Notes: a model not told the origin generated them from the letters alone. Numbered from the stretch's first letter, positions 44,992 through 53,915 are shown. The stretch: 64,000 bases of DNA from CATOSK01 sp963665735 (GCA_963665735.1 OY762444.1:3100001-3164000); one strand, 5' to 3'. Made by a program: numbers and translations.

Positions 44992-45048
44992 ATTGGCTCT
45001 TTCAGTTTAGTAGGCTTTCGCCTCTTAGTTCCTTTTGTAACAGGATTC

Positions 45049-45176
45049 CACCCCCTCCCTAACCCTCCCCCTGGTAGGGGGCGGGGATTTTCACACACCC
45101 GCTAAGGTTCCTGGACCTCCAAGATGTTTCCGGTTTTGGGATTTCTGGATTCCGGCTTTCGCCGGAATGACGGTAT
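45049..45176. repeat. Family-B hairpin then family-A palindrome
   Basis: A family-B arm pair at about 45049-45091 is followed by ATTTCTGGATTCCGGC and its complement ending GGAATGACGG at about 45137-45174. They fill the gap between the DUF1800 stop and the NHL-protein start. Confidence 0.75.
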
Positions 45177-45178
45177 GT

Positions 45179-46588
45179 TCAGGCGAATTGGTATTCGCGG
45201 GATGAGACGATTAGGCGGAGCAGGCCGGTGACGCGCTCCTCGAATCCGGGGGAATCAGGGGAGGCGCTGCCTTCCCGTTCAACGTGGGCGATTAACTCGT
45301 CGCGGCGGGCGGGGCCGACGGCAACCGGGCCGGCCAAGTCCAAGCAGGCGTCAACCAGTTGGGACGGGGAGATTTCGGGGCCAACGGCGGCCACCCGCTC
45401 CACGATGCGGCGGACGCCGGGGTTGTCCGGGTTGCCCACCCGGTCGGCGGCGAAGTTGACCCGCTCCACCAGAGCGCCGCTGTCAATCCATTCCCTGCCG
45501 GTGTGCCAACCCTCGACGGTGGGCGGGTTGAGCAAGTCCTGGCCCATGTAGGCCGCGCCGAAGGCCAGTTCGTGGCTGTTGGGCTTGGGCTGGGTGTAGT
45601 CGTCCACCAGCCGCATGACCCCGGCCACTAACTCAGCGGGACTCTTGACCTTGCGGAATCGGGCCTCTTTGAAGAAGTCGGAGTTGAACAGCACCCGCAG
45701 CATGGAGCGGAGGTCGCCGTTGGAGCGGAAGTATTCGTCCTCCAGCAGTTCAATGGCTGCCGGGTCCTGTGGCGGCGTGGTCTGCCAGGCGGGAACCTGG
45801 GGTTCGTCGGCCACGAAGAAGTTGTAGAGGTGGCGGGCGATGAAACGGGCGGCGGCCGGCTGCTGGACGATGATGTCCACGATGTCATCGCCGTTGAACC
45901 GTCCGGTGTGGCCCAGGAAGGTCTTTTCGCCGTGGTCGTGGTCATCGGAGCGGTACTCGAAATCCCAGCAGTAATCGCCGTAGGGATAGCGGGGCAACTG
46001 GGGGGCCATTGTCCAGCCGGTGAAGGCGCGGGCGCACTCTTTAACGTCGTCTTCCGAGTAGTTGAACTCGTTGTCCATGCCGACGCCCATGGAAAAGAGT
46101 TCCAGCAACTCCCGCCCGTAGTTTTCGTTGGGGGCGCCGTTGTGGTTTTCGTTGTTGTCCAGCCAGTAAATCATGGCCGGGTCTTTGGAGAGTTCAATCA
46201 GGATGGTGCGGAAGTTGCCCAAGGCGAAGCCACGGAAAAGCTGCAACTGCTGGTTCATCTGGGGGTTGCGGTTCATCTTGGAGTGGCTGGTGGCGAAGAT
46301 GTGATGCCAGAATAGGGTCATCTTCTCTTCCAAGGGCCGGGGGGTGCTAATCATGCGGTAAATCCAGTAGCACTGGTAGGAGGGGATGCCGGTGCCCATG
46401 CGGTAGTAGGGGATGTAGCGATAGGCCAGGTCGTCCTCGAAGGGGGGCTGGTCTTCCGGGTGAAGCAGTTCTTCGACGGTGGCCTGGTAGCCCTGGGCGG
46501 CGTAGCGTTCCAGTTGGTCGCGGTTGGCGCCGAACCCGGCGCGGCGCAGGAGGTGGGCGATGAGGCCCAAGTCTTCTTGCGTAGGCAT
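45179..46588 (-). CDS. DUF1800-family protein
   Basis: This 469-residue protein has the family's blocks: LIAHLLRRAGFGANRDQLERY, KMTLFWHHIFATSHSKM, NENYGRELLELFSMGVG and DDVKECARAFTGWTM. Its mostly helical N-terminal part and conserved His/Glu are typical. DUF1800 genes almost always accompany DUF1501 genes, which is true here apart from the NHL gene between. It leads the minus-strand cluster. No signal peptide is seen. Function is unknown. Confidence 0.88.
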   Translation of the reverse strand: MPTQEDLGLIAHLLRRAGFGANRDQLERYAAQGYQATVEELLHPEDQPPFEDDLAYRYIPYYRMGTGIPSYQCYWIYRMISTPRPLEEKMTLFWHHIFATSHSKMNRNPQMNQQLQLFRGFALGNFRTILIELSKDPAMIYWLDNNENHNGAPNENYGRELLELFSMGVGMDNEFNYSEDDVKECARAFTGWTMAPQLPRYPYGDYCWDFEYRSDDHDHGEKTFLGHTGRFNGDDIVDIIVQQPAAARFIARHLYNFFVADEPQVPAWQTTPPQDPAAIELLEDEYFRSNGDLRSMLRVLFNSDFFKEARFRKVKSPAELVAGVMRLVDDYTQPKPNSHELAFGAAYMGQDLLNPPTVEGWHTGREWIDSGALVERVNFAADRVGNPDNPGVRRIVERVAAVGPEISPSQLVDACLDLAGPVAVGPARRDELIAHVEREGSASPDSPGFEERVTGLLRLIVSSREYQFA

Positions 46589-46693
46589 GGCTAACTCCGT
46601 TGCGGCGGGGTGGGAATTTTGCTTGTACGAATTGGGGCCTATTATTACACGATTGTTGTTTAGCAGTCCAGAGGACGGGAAGAGGCGTTTTTG

Positions 46694-46737
46694 ACCCCCT
46701 CCCTGGCCCTCCCCCTAGTGGGGGGAGGGGATTTTTT
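46694..46737. repeat. Family-B hairpin
   Basis: ACCCCCTCCCTGGCCCTCC pairs with GGGGGGAGGGG and is followed by ATTTTTT, between divergent genes. On the plus strand it resembles a rho-independent terminator but has no plus-strand gene directly upstream. Confidence 0.7.
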
Positions 46738-46856
46738 GGTGTGTATGGGGGGATGCGCAGGTTACAAGTCTGCGCCACCGGGTTGGGTTGGGGGACTTTG
46801 GGTTATAGTAAAAAAGGGGCATAATTGGGGTTGCACAAACGCTGTTGGGGGAGCTG

Positions 46857-48050
46857 ATGGAAGGCACAAAGTTTATCGAGACGATTCGCCTTGAAAACAT
46901 ACTCTCTTATGGCCCGGGGAACGAGCCGTTTCCACTGGAACCCTTGAACGTGCTTATTGGGCCGAACGCCTCGGGCAAGTCCAACCTGATAGAAGCATTG
47001 TCGCTACTCCAGGCTGCTCCCCGAGACCTCCAGGCGCCGATTCGAGCAGGGGGCGGTGTCAGAGATTGGCTTTGGAAGGGAAGCTGGGATGTGGTTCCCG
47101 GGACTGTCAACATTACAGTCAAATACCCCCGGAAAATGATGGCCCTTAGGTATCGGCTGTCGTTTACCGAAACCGGCGCGCGCTTTGAACTTCGGGATGA
47201 GGCATTGGAAGATGAACAACCGACCAATCCCAATGAAGCGCAGCCGTTTTTCTACTACCGCTATCAGGAAGGGCATCCGGTGTTAAGCGTAGTGGGTGAA
47301 GCCCCTGTCCATCGGCGACTCATGCGGGAGGACGTGGAGCCTGATCAATCCATCCTGTCTCAACGGCGAGACCCTGACTCTTACCCGGAATTGACCTACT
47401 TGGGGAACCAACTCCAGCGCATGAAGTTCTACCGAGAGTGGAACATAGGCCGATACACACCACCGCGCCTCGCGCAAAAATCAGACCTCCCCCAGGACTT
47501 CTTGCTGGACGACGCCTCGAATCTCGGCTTGGTTCTAAGTGACCTGATGAACCAGCCTCCGGTGAAAGAGCAGATACTAGAGCGGATGCGGGATTTTTAC
47601 CCGGCGTTCAACGATGTCAACGTGACCATAGTCGGCGGCGCGGCGCAGATATTTTTTCACGAAAAGGGGTTGCGGCAGACTATACCCGCCACGCGGTTGT
47701 CCGACGGGAGCTTGCGCTATCTGTGCCTGCTGGCGGTACTGTGTCACCCAACACCGCCACCCGTAATCTGCATTGAGGAACCGGAGTTGGGGCTGCACCC
47801 GGACGTGATACCGGAGGTCGCCAAGCTGCTGGTAGAGGCGTCGGCCCGCAGCCAGCTATTTGTCACCACCCATTCCGACATATTGGTAGATGCCCTGACG
47901 GATACGCCGGAGGCAGTGGTGGTGTGCGAAAAGGAAGACGGGGGAACTCAATTACGCCGCCTTGACGCCGAACGGTTGAAAGTCTGGCTGGAAAAATACG
48001 GATTGGGTGAACTGTGGACGCGGGGAGAGCTGGGAGGTAATAGATGGTAA
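46857..48050 (+). CDS. AAA-family ATPase (RecF/SMC-like) of a two-gene module
   Basis: This 397-residue protein is placed from ATG 46857; GGGGGAG lies only 3 nt upstream, so TTG 46845 is an alternative. Walker A is LIGPNASGKSNLIEAL, the signature is ATRLSDGSLRYLCLL, Walker B is VICIEEPELGLHPDVIPE and the switch is FVTTHSDILVDAL. It overlaps the following DUF4276 gene by 7 nt. An ATPase with a separate TOPRIM-like partner resembles an OLD nuclease split into two proteins, as in PARIS. Base composition is less GC-rich than neighbours. Confidence 0.82.
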   Translation: MEGTKFIETIRLENILSYGPGNEPFPLEPLNVLIGPNASGKSNLIEALSLLQAAPRDLQAPIRAGGGVRDWLWKGSWDVVPGTVNITVKYPRKMMALRYRLSFTETGARFELRDEALEDEQPTNPNEAQPFFYYRYQEGHPVLSVVGEAPVHRRLMREDVEPDQSILSQRRDPDSYPELTYLGNQLQRMKFYREWNIGRYTPPRLAQKSDLPQDFLLDDASNLGLVLSDLMNQPPVKEQILERMRDFYPAFNDVNVTIVGGAAQIFFHEKGLRQTIPATRLSDGSLRYLCLLAVLCHPTPPPVICIEEPELGLHPDVIPEVAKLLVEASARSQLFVTTHSDILVDALTDTPEAVVVCEKEDGGTQLRRLDAERLKVWLEKYGLGELWTRGELGGNRW

Positions 48051-48631
48051 GCGCCCGGTTGTATGTTGAGGGCGGGGGTAACGCCAAGCGACTGAGGACG
48101 GATTGCCGTCGAGGGTTCGCCAAGTTCATGGAAAAGGCCGGTTTGGCCGGAGCGATGCCCAAGGTTATACCTTGCGAAAGCCGGAACGATGCCTATGATT
48201 CCTTCAAGACAGCAATGATTGACGGAAATGGGTCAGCCCTGTTGCTGGTGGATGCAGAGATCCCGGTTACACTGCCGGGGCCGTGGCAGCACTTGAAAGC
48301 CAGTGACAATTGGGACCGGCCGGCCAACGCTACGGACGCCCAATGTCACTTAATGGTTCAGATAATGGAGTCCTGGTTTCTGGCGGACCTGGACGCGCTG
48401 GCGTCGTTCTACGGGACGGGGTTCCGGCGACAGGCTCTCCCGCGGAACCCGGATATAGAAAGTGTCACCAAGCAGGAAGTCCTTAACGGGTTGGCCCAAG
48501 CTGCCCGCGGCACGAAGAAGAGAGATTACAACAAGGGCCGGGACAGCTTTGAAATACTGGGAAAGCTGGACCCGGACAAGATAAGGCAGTCGTCGGGTTG
48601 GGGCAACAGGTTTATCCGAGGGCTTTCCTGA
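48044..48631 (+). CDS. DUF4276-family TOPRIM-like protein
   Basis: This 195-residue protein begins VSARLYVEGGGNAKRLRTDCRRGF, with the E-G-G-G of TOPRIM-like DUF4276 proteins. ALLLVDAEIPV holds the later Asp, and HLMVQIMESWFLADLDALASFYG and DYNKGRDSFEIL are further family blocks. It is translationally coupled to the ATPase gene. By analogy to OLD/PARIS it may be a nuclease controlled by that ATPase; this is inference. Confidence 0.75.
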   Translation: MVSARLYVEGGGNAKRLRTDCRRGFAKFMEKAGLAGAMPKVIPCESRNDAYDSFKTAMIDGNGSALLLVDAEIPVTLPGPWQHLKASDNWDRPANATDAQCHLMVQIMESWFLADLDALASFYGTGFRRQALPRNPDIESVTKQEVLNGLAQAARGTKKRDYNKGRDSFEILGKLDPDKIRQSSGWGNRFIRGLS

Positions 48632-48848
48632 TGGGGAACATTCATTTCCCCGTTACTGGAAATTTCCCGGCCTGCCGTCAGGACGGCCAAAACCTCGAAA
48701 CGAATTTCTCAGGGGTTGAGCCACACTTAGCTACCGTCCAAGGGCATCACAAGTCTCGCAATTTTCTGACTCCTTGACACGGGCGGGGCGGGTTGAGTAA
48801 AAAGGCGTAACTTGGGACTGATAGATACGCTTGAACCGGAGGTAGGAA

Positions 48849-49898
48849 ATGGCTGAAATTCTTGGTCTGGGACTGACCCACGCGCCAACTCTGGCCCGCC
48901 CCGACGGTGACGGGGAGTTGGCCTTGAAACGGACTCTGGCCCATAACGACCGGATTCCGCCGGAAATGAAGAACCCGGTCAACTGGCCGGAGCCGATGCG
49001 GATTGAGTTCGGAGAGGATGAGGGGCTGGCGTCGTCGAAACATCTGCGGGAGCGGATGGTGTCCGGTTTCAGGAAACTGCGGGCCGAGTTGGACGCTTTC
49101 GCCCCGGACTTTGTGGTTATCTGGGGCGATGACCAGTACGAAAATTTCAAGGAGGACATCATCCCTCCCTTCTGCGTACTGGCCTACGACGACATTGAAT
49201 GTCAGCCCTTCGCTACCCGCGAAGGCGGCGCCAAGGCTAACGTCTGGAACGAGGCGGGAGACAAGGTTTTCCGCTACCCCGGCCACCGGGCAGGGGCGCG
49301 GGCCTTGGCCGGCGGGCTGATTGACCAGGGCGTGGATATGGCTTACGCCTACCAACCCCTGCACCAGCCGGGTTTGGGCCACGCCATCCTGAACACCCTG
49401 CTGTTCCTGGACTACGACCGCACCGGGCTGAATTATCCGGTGGTGCCTTTCCTGGTCAATTGCTACGGCAGCCGGGTCATTCGCAACCGGGGCGGTTCAA
49501 CCGAATACTCCAGCGAGCCGGACCCGCCGGGGCCTTCGCCGCGCCGGTGCATGGACGTGGGGGCGGCAACGGCCCGGGTCTTGCAGGAAAGCCCCTGGCG
49601 GGTGGCGTTAATCGGTTCATCCAGTTGGTCCCACGCCTTCCTGACCGAGAAGAACTACTGGCTTTGGCCTGATATTGAGTCCGACCGGGCGCGGTTTGAA
49701 GAGCTTAGCTCCGGGGATTACGCGGCGTGGCGCCGGTTGACGACGCCCCAGATTGAGGACGCCGGGCAGCAGGAGTTGTTGAACTGGATGTGCCTGGCCG
49801 GGGCGATGGAGGAGTTGGGCCGCAAGCCGGAGATTGTGGACTGGTACGAAACCTACATCTTCAACTCCAACAAGTGCCTGGCCGTGTTCAAGGGTTAA
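48849..49898 (+). CDS. Class III extradiol ring-cleavage dioxygenase-like protein (LigB family)
   Basis: This 349-residue protein begins MAEILGLGLTHAPTLARPDG, with the LigB-type iron-ligand His. DFVVIWGDDQYENF and HQPGLGHAILNTLLFLD precede VALIGSSSWSHAFLTEKN with a second conserved His. In this family the non-haem iron cleaves catecholic rings. Length is near that of protocatechuate 4,5-dioxygenase beta-type members. No ferredoxin or alpha-subunit gene is adjacent. The substrate is unknown. A hairpin terminator follows. Confidence 0.8.
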   Translation: MAEILGLGLTHAPTLARPDGDGELALKRTLAHNDRIPPEMKNPVNWPEPMRIEFGEDEGLASSKHLRERMVSGFRKLRAELDAFAPDFVVIWGDDQYENFKEDIIPPFCVLAYDDIECQPFATREGGAKANVWNEAGDKVFRYPGHRAGARALAGGLIDQGVDMAYAYQPLHQPGLGHAILNTLLFLDYDRTGLNYPVVPFLVNCYGSRVIRNRGGSTEYSSEPDPPGPSPRRCMDVGAATARVLQESPWRVALIGSSSWSHAFLTEKNYWLWPDIESDRARFEELSSGDYAAWRRLTTPQIEDAGQQELLNWMCLAGAMEELGRKPEIVDWYETYIFNSNKCLAVFKG

Positions 49899-49925
49899 GG
49901 ACGGGGCTGACCCAAAAACCCGGGC

Positions 49926-49957
49926 AGGGGCGCACAGCCGTGCGCCCCTGCTTTTTG
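49926..49957 (+). terminator. Rho-independent terminator for the LigB-family gene
   Basis: AGGGGCGCAC-AGCC-GTGCGCCCCT forms a 10-bp stem with a 4-nt loop, followed by GCTTTTT. It begins 28 nt after the dioxygenase stop. The hairpin is also a copy of the family-D palindrome seen near 42660 and 35350. Confidence 0.75.
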
Positions 49958-49985
49958 GCGGCATGAATATGAGCGCCGTCCCGAT

Positions 49986-50525
49986 TTAGTCACCGGGAGC
50001 AGGACGAGCCAGTAGCACTTCCCGCAGGGTGGTTATCTCGCCTTCAATGCGGGCTTGGCCTTGTTCCAGCTGTCGCAGGCGTTCATCCAGGGCGTTGAAG
50101 CGGTACTCTGAGCGGTCTTCCATCCGATCCATCCTTCTTTCCAACTCGGTGAAACGCTGGTCAAAGCGACTTTCGGACTCGGTGAAACGCTGGTCAAAGC
50201 GACTGTTGGACTCGGTGAAACGCTGGTCAAAGCGACTTTCGGACTCGGTGAAACGCTGCCCAAAGCGACTTTCGGACTCGGTGAAACGCTGCTCAAAGCG
50301 ACTTTCGGACTCGGTGAAACGCTGGTCCATCCGGTTTTCCACCCGGTCTATCCGGTTGCCCAACTCGGTGAAACGCTGGTCGGAATGATTTGCCAACTCG
50401 GTGAAACGCTGGTCAAACCTGCGCTCCTGCTTGTGCAAAAGCCACGCCAACAGACCCCCCAGGGAAATAACGGCGGTCAGGTTAGTGAGTCCCAACGCAA
50501 TGACGGGAATCCAATCAGGTGTCAT
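49986..50525 (-). CDS. Membrane-anchored hendecad coiled-coil protein
   Basis: This 179-residue protein has one N-terminal membrane helix (ALGLTNLTAVISLGGLLAWLL) followed by a long coiled coil. The coil is built of an 11-residue repeat (Q-R-F-T-E-S-E-S-R-F-D/E/G) about six times in a row, with degenerate copies on each side. The hendecad period favours a right-handed coil. The tail is EGEITTLREVLLAR. It resembles Borrelia Bdr-type and other short membrane-tethered coils, but I do not know a function. The repeat number is likely to vary between strains. Confidence 0.7.
   Translation of the reverse strand: MTPDWIPVIALGLTNLTAVISLGGLLAWLLHKQERRFDQRFTELANHSDQRFTELGNRIDRVENRMDQRFTESESRFEQRFTESESRFGQRFTESESRFDQRFTESNSRFDQRFTESESRFDQRFTELERRMDRMEDRSEYRFNALDERLRQLEQGQARIEGEITTLREVLLARPAPGD
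50144..50420. repeat. 33-bp tandem repeats within the coiled-coil gene
   Basis: ACTCGGTGAAACGCTG recurs at 50144, 50177, 50210, 50243, 50276 and 50309, an exact 33-bp period, then again at 50363 and 50396 after a 54-bp step. Each unit encodes 11 residues, keeping frame. Near-identical units suggest recent slippage or recombination. Confidence 0.9.
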
Positions 50526-50576
50526 AGTCCCTCCTTTCGCCCCAATCTTGCCAAGTTTGCCGCTGGGCGGCGGGGG

Positions 50577-52877
50577 TTATTTCCCCGCCGCTTCGATGGC
50601 CTCCCGGATGTTGGTGGGGGAGAGGGGCAGCTTGGTCATGCGGACGCTGGTGGCGTGGGACACGGCGTTGCCCAGGGCCGCCAGCGGCGGGATGATGGGG
50701 CCTTCGCCGACGCCCCGCAGCCCGAAGGGATGGCGCGGGTTGGGAACCTCGATGATGACCGTATCAATCATCGGCAAGTCCAAGGTAGTCGGCATCCGGT
50801 AGTCCAGGAAGCTGGAGTTGGCCATGGTGCCGTCGGGGGTGTAGAAGTATTCTTCGTTCAAGGCCCAACCCACACCCTGCACCGTCGCGCCCTGTATCTG
50901 GCCCTCGACAAAGCTGGGGTGGACGGCCTGGCCGGCGTCCAGGAAGGCGGTGTAGCGCAGAATCTCCACCTTTCCGGTATCCGGGTCAACTTCCACGTCA
51001 ACGATGTTGCCGCCAAAGATGGGGCCGACGCCGGTTGAGGGCGCCGAGGCGGAGCAGGTTACCGGGCCGCCGGTGCGCATCAGCCGGGCCGCCAGTTCCT
51101 TGAAGGTGAAACGGTCTTCCGAGTTCTTGGAGCAGACGAAAACCCCGTCCTCGAAATCAACGTCTTCGTCCTGCACTTCCCACAAGAGGGCCGCCCGGCG
51201 TTTCATCTGGACTTTGACCTCTTCGGCGGCGGCGATGGCGGCCAGGCCGGTGTCAAAGGCGGTGCGGCTGCCCCCGGTGTTGGCCGTCCAACCCACGCTG
51301 TCGGTGTCCCCGACGGAAGGGTTAACGTCCTCGGTGTCAATGCCCAGCACTTCGGCGGTCTGCATTGCAACGGCGGTGCGGGTGCCGCCGATGTCCACCG
51401 AGCCGGTGACCAGGTTGACGGTGCCGTTGCTGTTGACGTTAATCGTCGCCGAGGAAACCTGGCCGCCCTGGGCGCGGAAAGCCACGGCGACGCCCCGACC
51501 CCGGTTGGGGCCGCCCAACGGGGCGGTGTAGTGGGGATGGTTCTTCATGGCCTCTTCCAACTCGGTGCAGCCAAAAACGCCGTGGGCCACGCCGTTGGGC
51601 ATCCGGTCGCCGGCTTTGACGGCGTTCTTCAAGCGCAGTTCCATCGGGTCCATGCCCAGCTTTTCCGCCAGTTCGTCCATCAGGCACTCGACGCCGAAAG
51701 CGGCCTGGGGCTGACCGGGGGCGCGGTACGCCTGGGCCTTCTGCTTGTTGCATACCACGTCGTAGCCGTCCACCAGCATATTTTCGATGTTGTAGGAACC
51801 GAACCCGGTGACGGCCCCGCCGCCAACGGGCGCGCCGGGGAAGGCCCCGGCCTCGTAAACCATGTATGCCTCGCCGGCGGTCAGCTGGCCGTCTTTGGTG
51901 GCCCCCAGCTTGACCCGCTGGTAGGTGGCCGACGCCGGGCCGCTGCCCTCAAAGACTTCCTTGCGGCTCATGGCGATTTTCACCGGCCGGCCGGACTTGC
52001 GGGCCAGGACGGCGGCCACCGGGGCCAGGTAGGTCACGCCCTTGGCGCCGAAGCCGCCCCCGATTTCCATTGGCACCACTTTTACCAGCGATTCGGGCAG
52101 TTCCAGGATTCCGCAGGTGGCGCCCCGCACGGCGAAAGCCCCCTGGGTGCTGGTCCAGATGGTCAGCCGCCCGTCCGTTGACCAGGATGCGGTGGCGGTG
52201 TGGGGTTCGATATAACCCTGGTGGACGGTTTGGGTTTCGTACTCGTTTTCGACAACAACGTCCGCTTCCCGGAAACCCTTTTCCACGTCCCCCAGCTTGT
52301 GCTGGAGATGGCCGGCGACGTTGCCCTTGACGCCGGTATCCTCGCCGGGGCCGGCCCGGTCCATGCGGAAACGGGTGGTCATGTTTTCGTGCAACGCCGG
52401 GGCGTCGTCGGCCATCGCCTCGCGCCAGCCCAGGATGGTCGGCAAAACTTCGTAGTCCACTTCAATCAGTTCCAGGGCTTGCTCGGCGATGTGGGGACTG
52501 GTGGCGGCGACAGCAGCGACGGCGTGACCCTTGTAGAGAGCCTTGTCCAGGGCCAGGCAGTTTTCCGCAATCAACCGGGGGTTGCCCTGGAAGTTTTCGT
52601 AGTCCAGCGGACGGGCCTTGAGGATGGGGAAGTCGGCGGAGGTGGCGATGGCCAGCACGCCGGCCAGGGCCTCGGCCTTGCTGGTGTCTATGGACTTGAT
52701 GCGGGCGTGGGAGTAGGGGCTGCGGAGGACTTTGCCGTGGAGCATACCGGGCATATTGATGTCGGCGCCGAATTTGGCCGCGCCCGTCACCTTATCGTAG
52801 GCGTCGTGGCGCATGGGCCGGGTGCCGAGGACTCGGTACTGGCTGGGGGCGCTTTCCGGCTGGGCGGTGGTGGTCAT
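50577..52877 (-). CDS. Xanthine dehydrogenase family molybdopterin-binding subunit
   Basis: This 766-residue protein begins with the YRVLGTRPMRHDAYDKVTGAAKF block of the family. EIGGGFGAKGVTYLAPVAAVLARKSGRPVKI and AYRAPGQPQAAFGVECLMDELAEKLGMDP bind the cofactor, and GVGEGPIIPPLAALGNAVSHA near the end has the catalytic Glu. AYRAPGQ differs from the AYRCSFR-type loop of form I CO dehydrogenase, so it is probably an aromatic or heterocycle hydroxylase. No FAD or 2Fe-2S subunit genes are adjacent, so partners are elsewhere or fused in other loci. Confidence 0.88.
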   Translation of the reverse strand: MTTTAQPESAPSQYRVLGTRPMRHDAYDKVTGAAKFGADINMPGMLHGKVLRSPYSHARIKSIDTSKAEALAGVLAIATSADFPILKARPLDYENFQGNPRLIAENCLALDKALYKGHAVAAVAATSPHIAEQALELIEVDYEVLPTILGWREAMADDAPALHENMTTRFRMDRAGPGEDTGVKGNVAGHLQHKLGDVEKGFREADVVVENEYETQTVHQGYIEPHTATASWSTDGRLTIWTSTQGAFAVRGATCGILELPESLVKVVPMEIGGGFGAKGVTYLAPVAAVLARKSGRPVKIAMSRKEVFEGSGPASATYQRVKLGATKDGQLTAGEAYMVYEAGAFPGAPVGGGAVTGFGSYNIENMLVDGYDVVCNKQKAQAYRAPGQPQAAFGVECLMDELAEKLGMDPMELRLKNAVKAGDRMPNGVAHGVFGCTELEEAMKNHPHYTAPLGGPNRGRGVAVAFRAQGGQVSSATINVNSNGTVNLVTGSVDIGGTRTAVAMQTAEVLGIDTEDVNPSVGDTDSVGWTANTGGSRTAFDTGLAAIAAAEEVKVQMKRRAALLWEVQDEDVDFEDGVFVCSKNSEDRFTFKELAARLMRTGGPVTCSASAPSTGVGPIFGGNIVDVEVDPDTGKVEILRYTAFLDAGQAVHPSFVEGQIQGATVQGVGWALNEEYFYTPDGTMANSSFLDYRMPTTLDLPMIDTVIIEVPNPRHPFGLRGVGEGPIIPPLAALGNAVSHATSVRMTKLPLSPTNIREAIEAAGK

Positions 52878-53212
52878 GGCAGGGCCTCCTCAACTGCAAA
52901 GTAAGAATCCGGCGAATGTTCCAATAGAGAGCCGGTCAAGATTGCCCGTAAGCTATACCCCAAGCCCGGTTGCGTCAAGTTTTCGGTGCGGGGGTTGGGA
53001 CATGGATGGACAGGATTGGGGATGTTGGTTGCGGTGGATGCCGCCGGCGCGGTGGTCAAAGCCTGGTTTTTTGTTAAACTCCCGTGTTGCCCCGAGTACC
53101 CACCGTGTCACCCTGGTTGAGGGGAGGGCCTAAAAGGCTACGTGGTAGAATTGGTTATCTGTTTCCCATGCGCTTGCCGCGTTAGCTGGACAACGGGGCC
53201 GCCGGTGCTTTC
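52878..53212. other. 335-bp gap between divergent genes
   Basis: It contains a degraded family-C fragment at about 53105-53148 (GTCACCCTGGTTGAGGGGAG) and otherwise no recognised feature. It should hold the promoters of the hydroxylase gene (minus) and the DUF4258/DUF2283 pair (plus), but I cannot single out boxes with confidence. Confidence 0.5.
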
Positions 53213-53536
53213 TTGATTCCATTTTCCGAAATTCAATATTCTGAGCACTACGAAGATGGCAGAATAGACCGTTCACTTCCGGAAAGCTCCGGAGAAGAGG
53301 TCTTGCAAGAGGCCGATGCCCACTATTACGATACGCGGACTGGTAACATGATTGCCGTCAAGCGTATGTATGTCCTGGGACGCGAGCGCGACGTTGCCGT
53401 AGCTTATGAAATGCAGGGCCACATTAGACGATTTATAACCATATTTCCCCTCAAAGAAGGACAACAGCGGAACAGACGGGAATCCGGGAGATGGACGCCG
53501 CATGAGCCTGAAAGTGAGTTACGACCCGAAATTTGA
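53213..53536 (+). CDS. DUF4258-like protein, toxin candidate
   Basis: This 107-residue protein has FSEIQYSEHYEDGRIDRSLPESSGEEVLQEADAHYYDTRTG and DVAVAYEMQGHIRRFITIFPLKEGQQ, resembling DUF4258 small proteins. It overlaps the DUF2283 gene by 35 nt, and DUF4258-DUF2283 pairs are thought to be toxin-antitoxin modules. The TTG start at 53213 has no clear ribosome-binding site and is uncertain. Confidence 0.5.
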   Translation: MIPFSEIQYSEHYEDGRIDRSLPESSGEEVLQEADAHYYDTRTGNMIAVKRMYVLGRERDVAVAYEMQGHIRRFITIFPLKEGQQRNRRESGRWTPHEPESELRPEI

Positions 53537-53915
53537 CCTTCTCTACGTGGCCGAGGATGCCCTCCAGGAAGAAGTAGTCGAGGTTTACCCCTGCGTGTAC
53601 CTAGGATTGAATTCCGCCGGGGCCCTTGTCGCGATGGAGATTTTCCCTGCCGAGAAAGTGCTAGGCGATGTGATTTACCCCTTGCGGGGCGGTTCCCACT
53701 TCAAAAGAATCCGCCTGAATGGGAGTCTGTCCGACCTGGACGCGCAACTGCGGCCGGCCGACGGGAGCGAATACCTGGACTACATGGAAGCCTGGCCGGA
53801 AAAGGAAGTCAACGACCCGGATGCAGTCAAGACGCTGGAAACCCTCCGCCGTGGCATCAACGCAATCTTCGAGCAAATGAAGGGCCGGGACTTTCTTCAA
53901 CCAGCCGAGGACTAG
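53502..53915 (+). CDS. DUF2283-family protein, antitoxin candidate
   Basis: This 137-residue protein begins MSLKVSYDPKFDLLYVAEDALQEEVVEVYPCVYLGLNSAGALVAMEIFPAEKV, the DUF2283 core (Y-D-x-x-x-D-x-L-Y-V and V-A-x-E-I). The C-terminal part (DLDAQLRP onward) is an extension beyond the usual 60-80 residues. It follows the DUF4258-like gene, overlapping it by 35 nt. The start has GGAGATGG upstream. Confidence 0.65.
   Translation: MSLKVSYDPKFDLLYVAEDALQEEVVEVYPCVYLGLNSAGALVAMEIFPAEKVLGDVIYPLRGGSHFKRIRLNGSLSDLDAQLRPADGSEYLDYMEAWPEKEVNDPDAVKTLETLRRGINAIFEQMKGRDFLQPAED

Noticed and set aside
43849..45105. A 418-codon open frame opposite the NHL-propeller gene
   Set aside because: Repetitive Val/Gly/Asp product arises from the reverse complement of NHL repeats.
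50144..50420. 33-bp periodic repeats as a possible CRISPR array
   Set aside because: There are no unique spacers; the units are contiguous, in frame and encode a coiled coil.
50577..52877. Form I CO dehydrogenase large subunit
   Set aside because: The active-site loop reads AYRAPGQ and not the AYxCSFR motif, and no CoxM/CoxS genes are adjacent.
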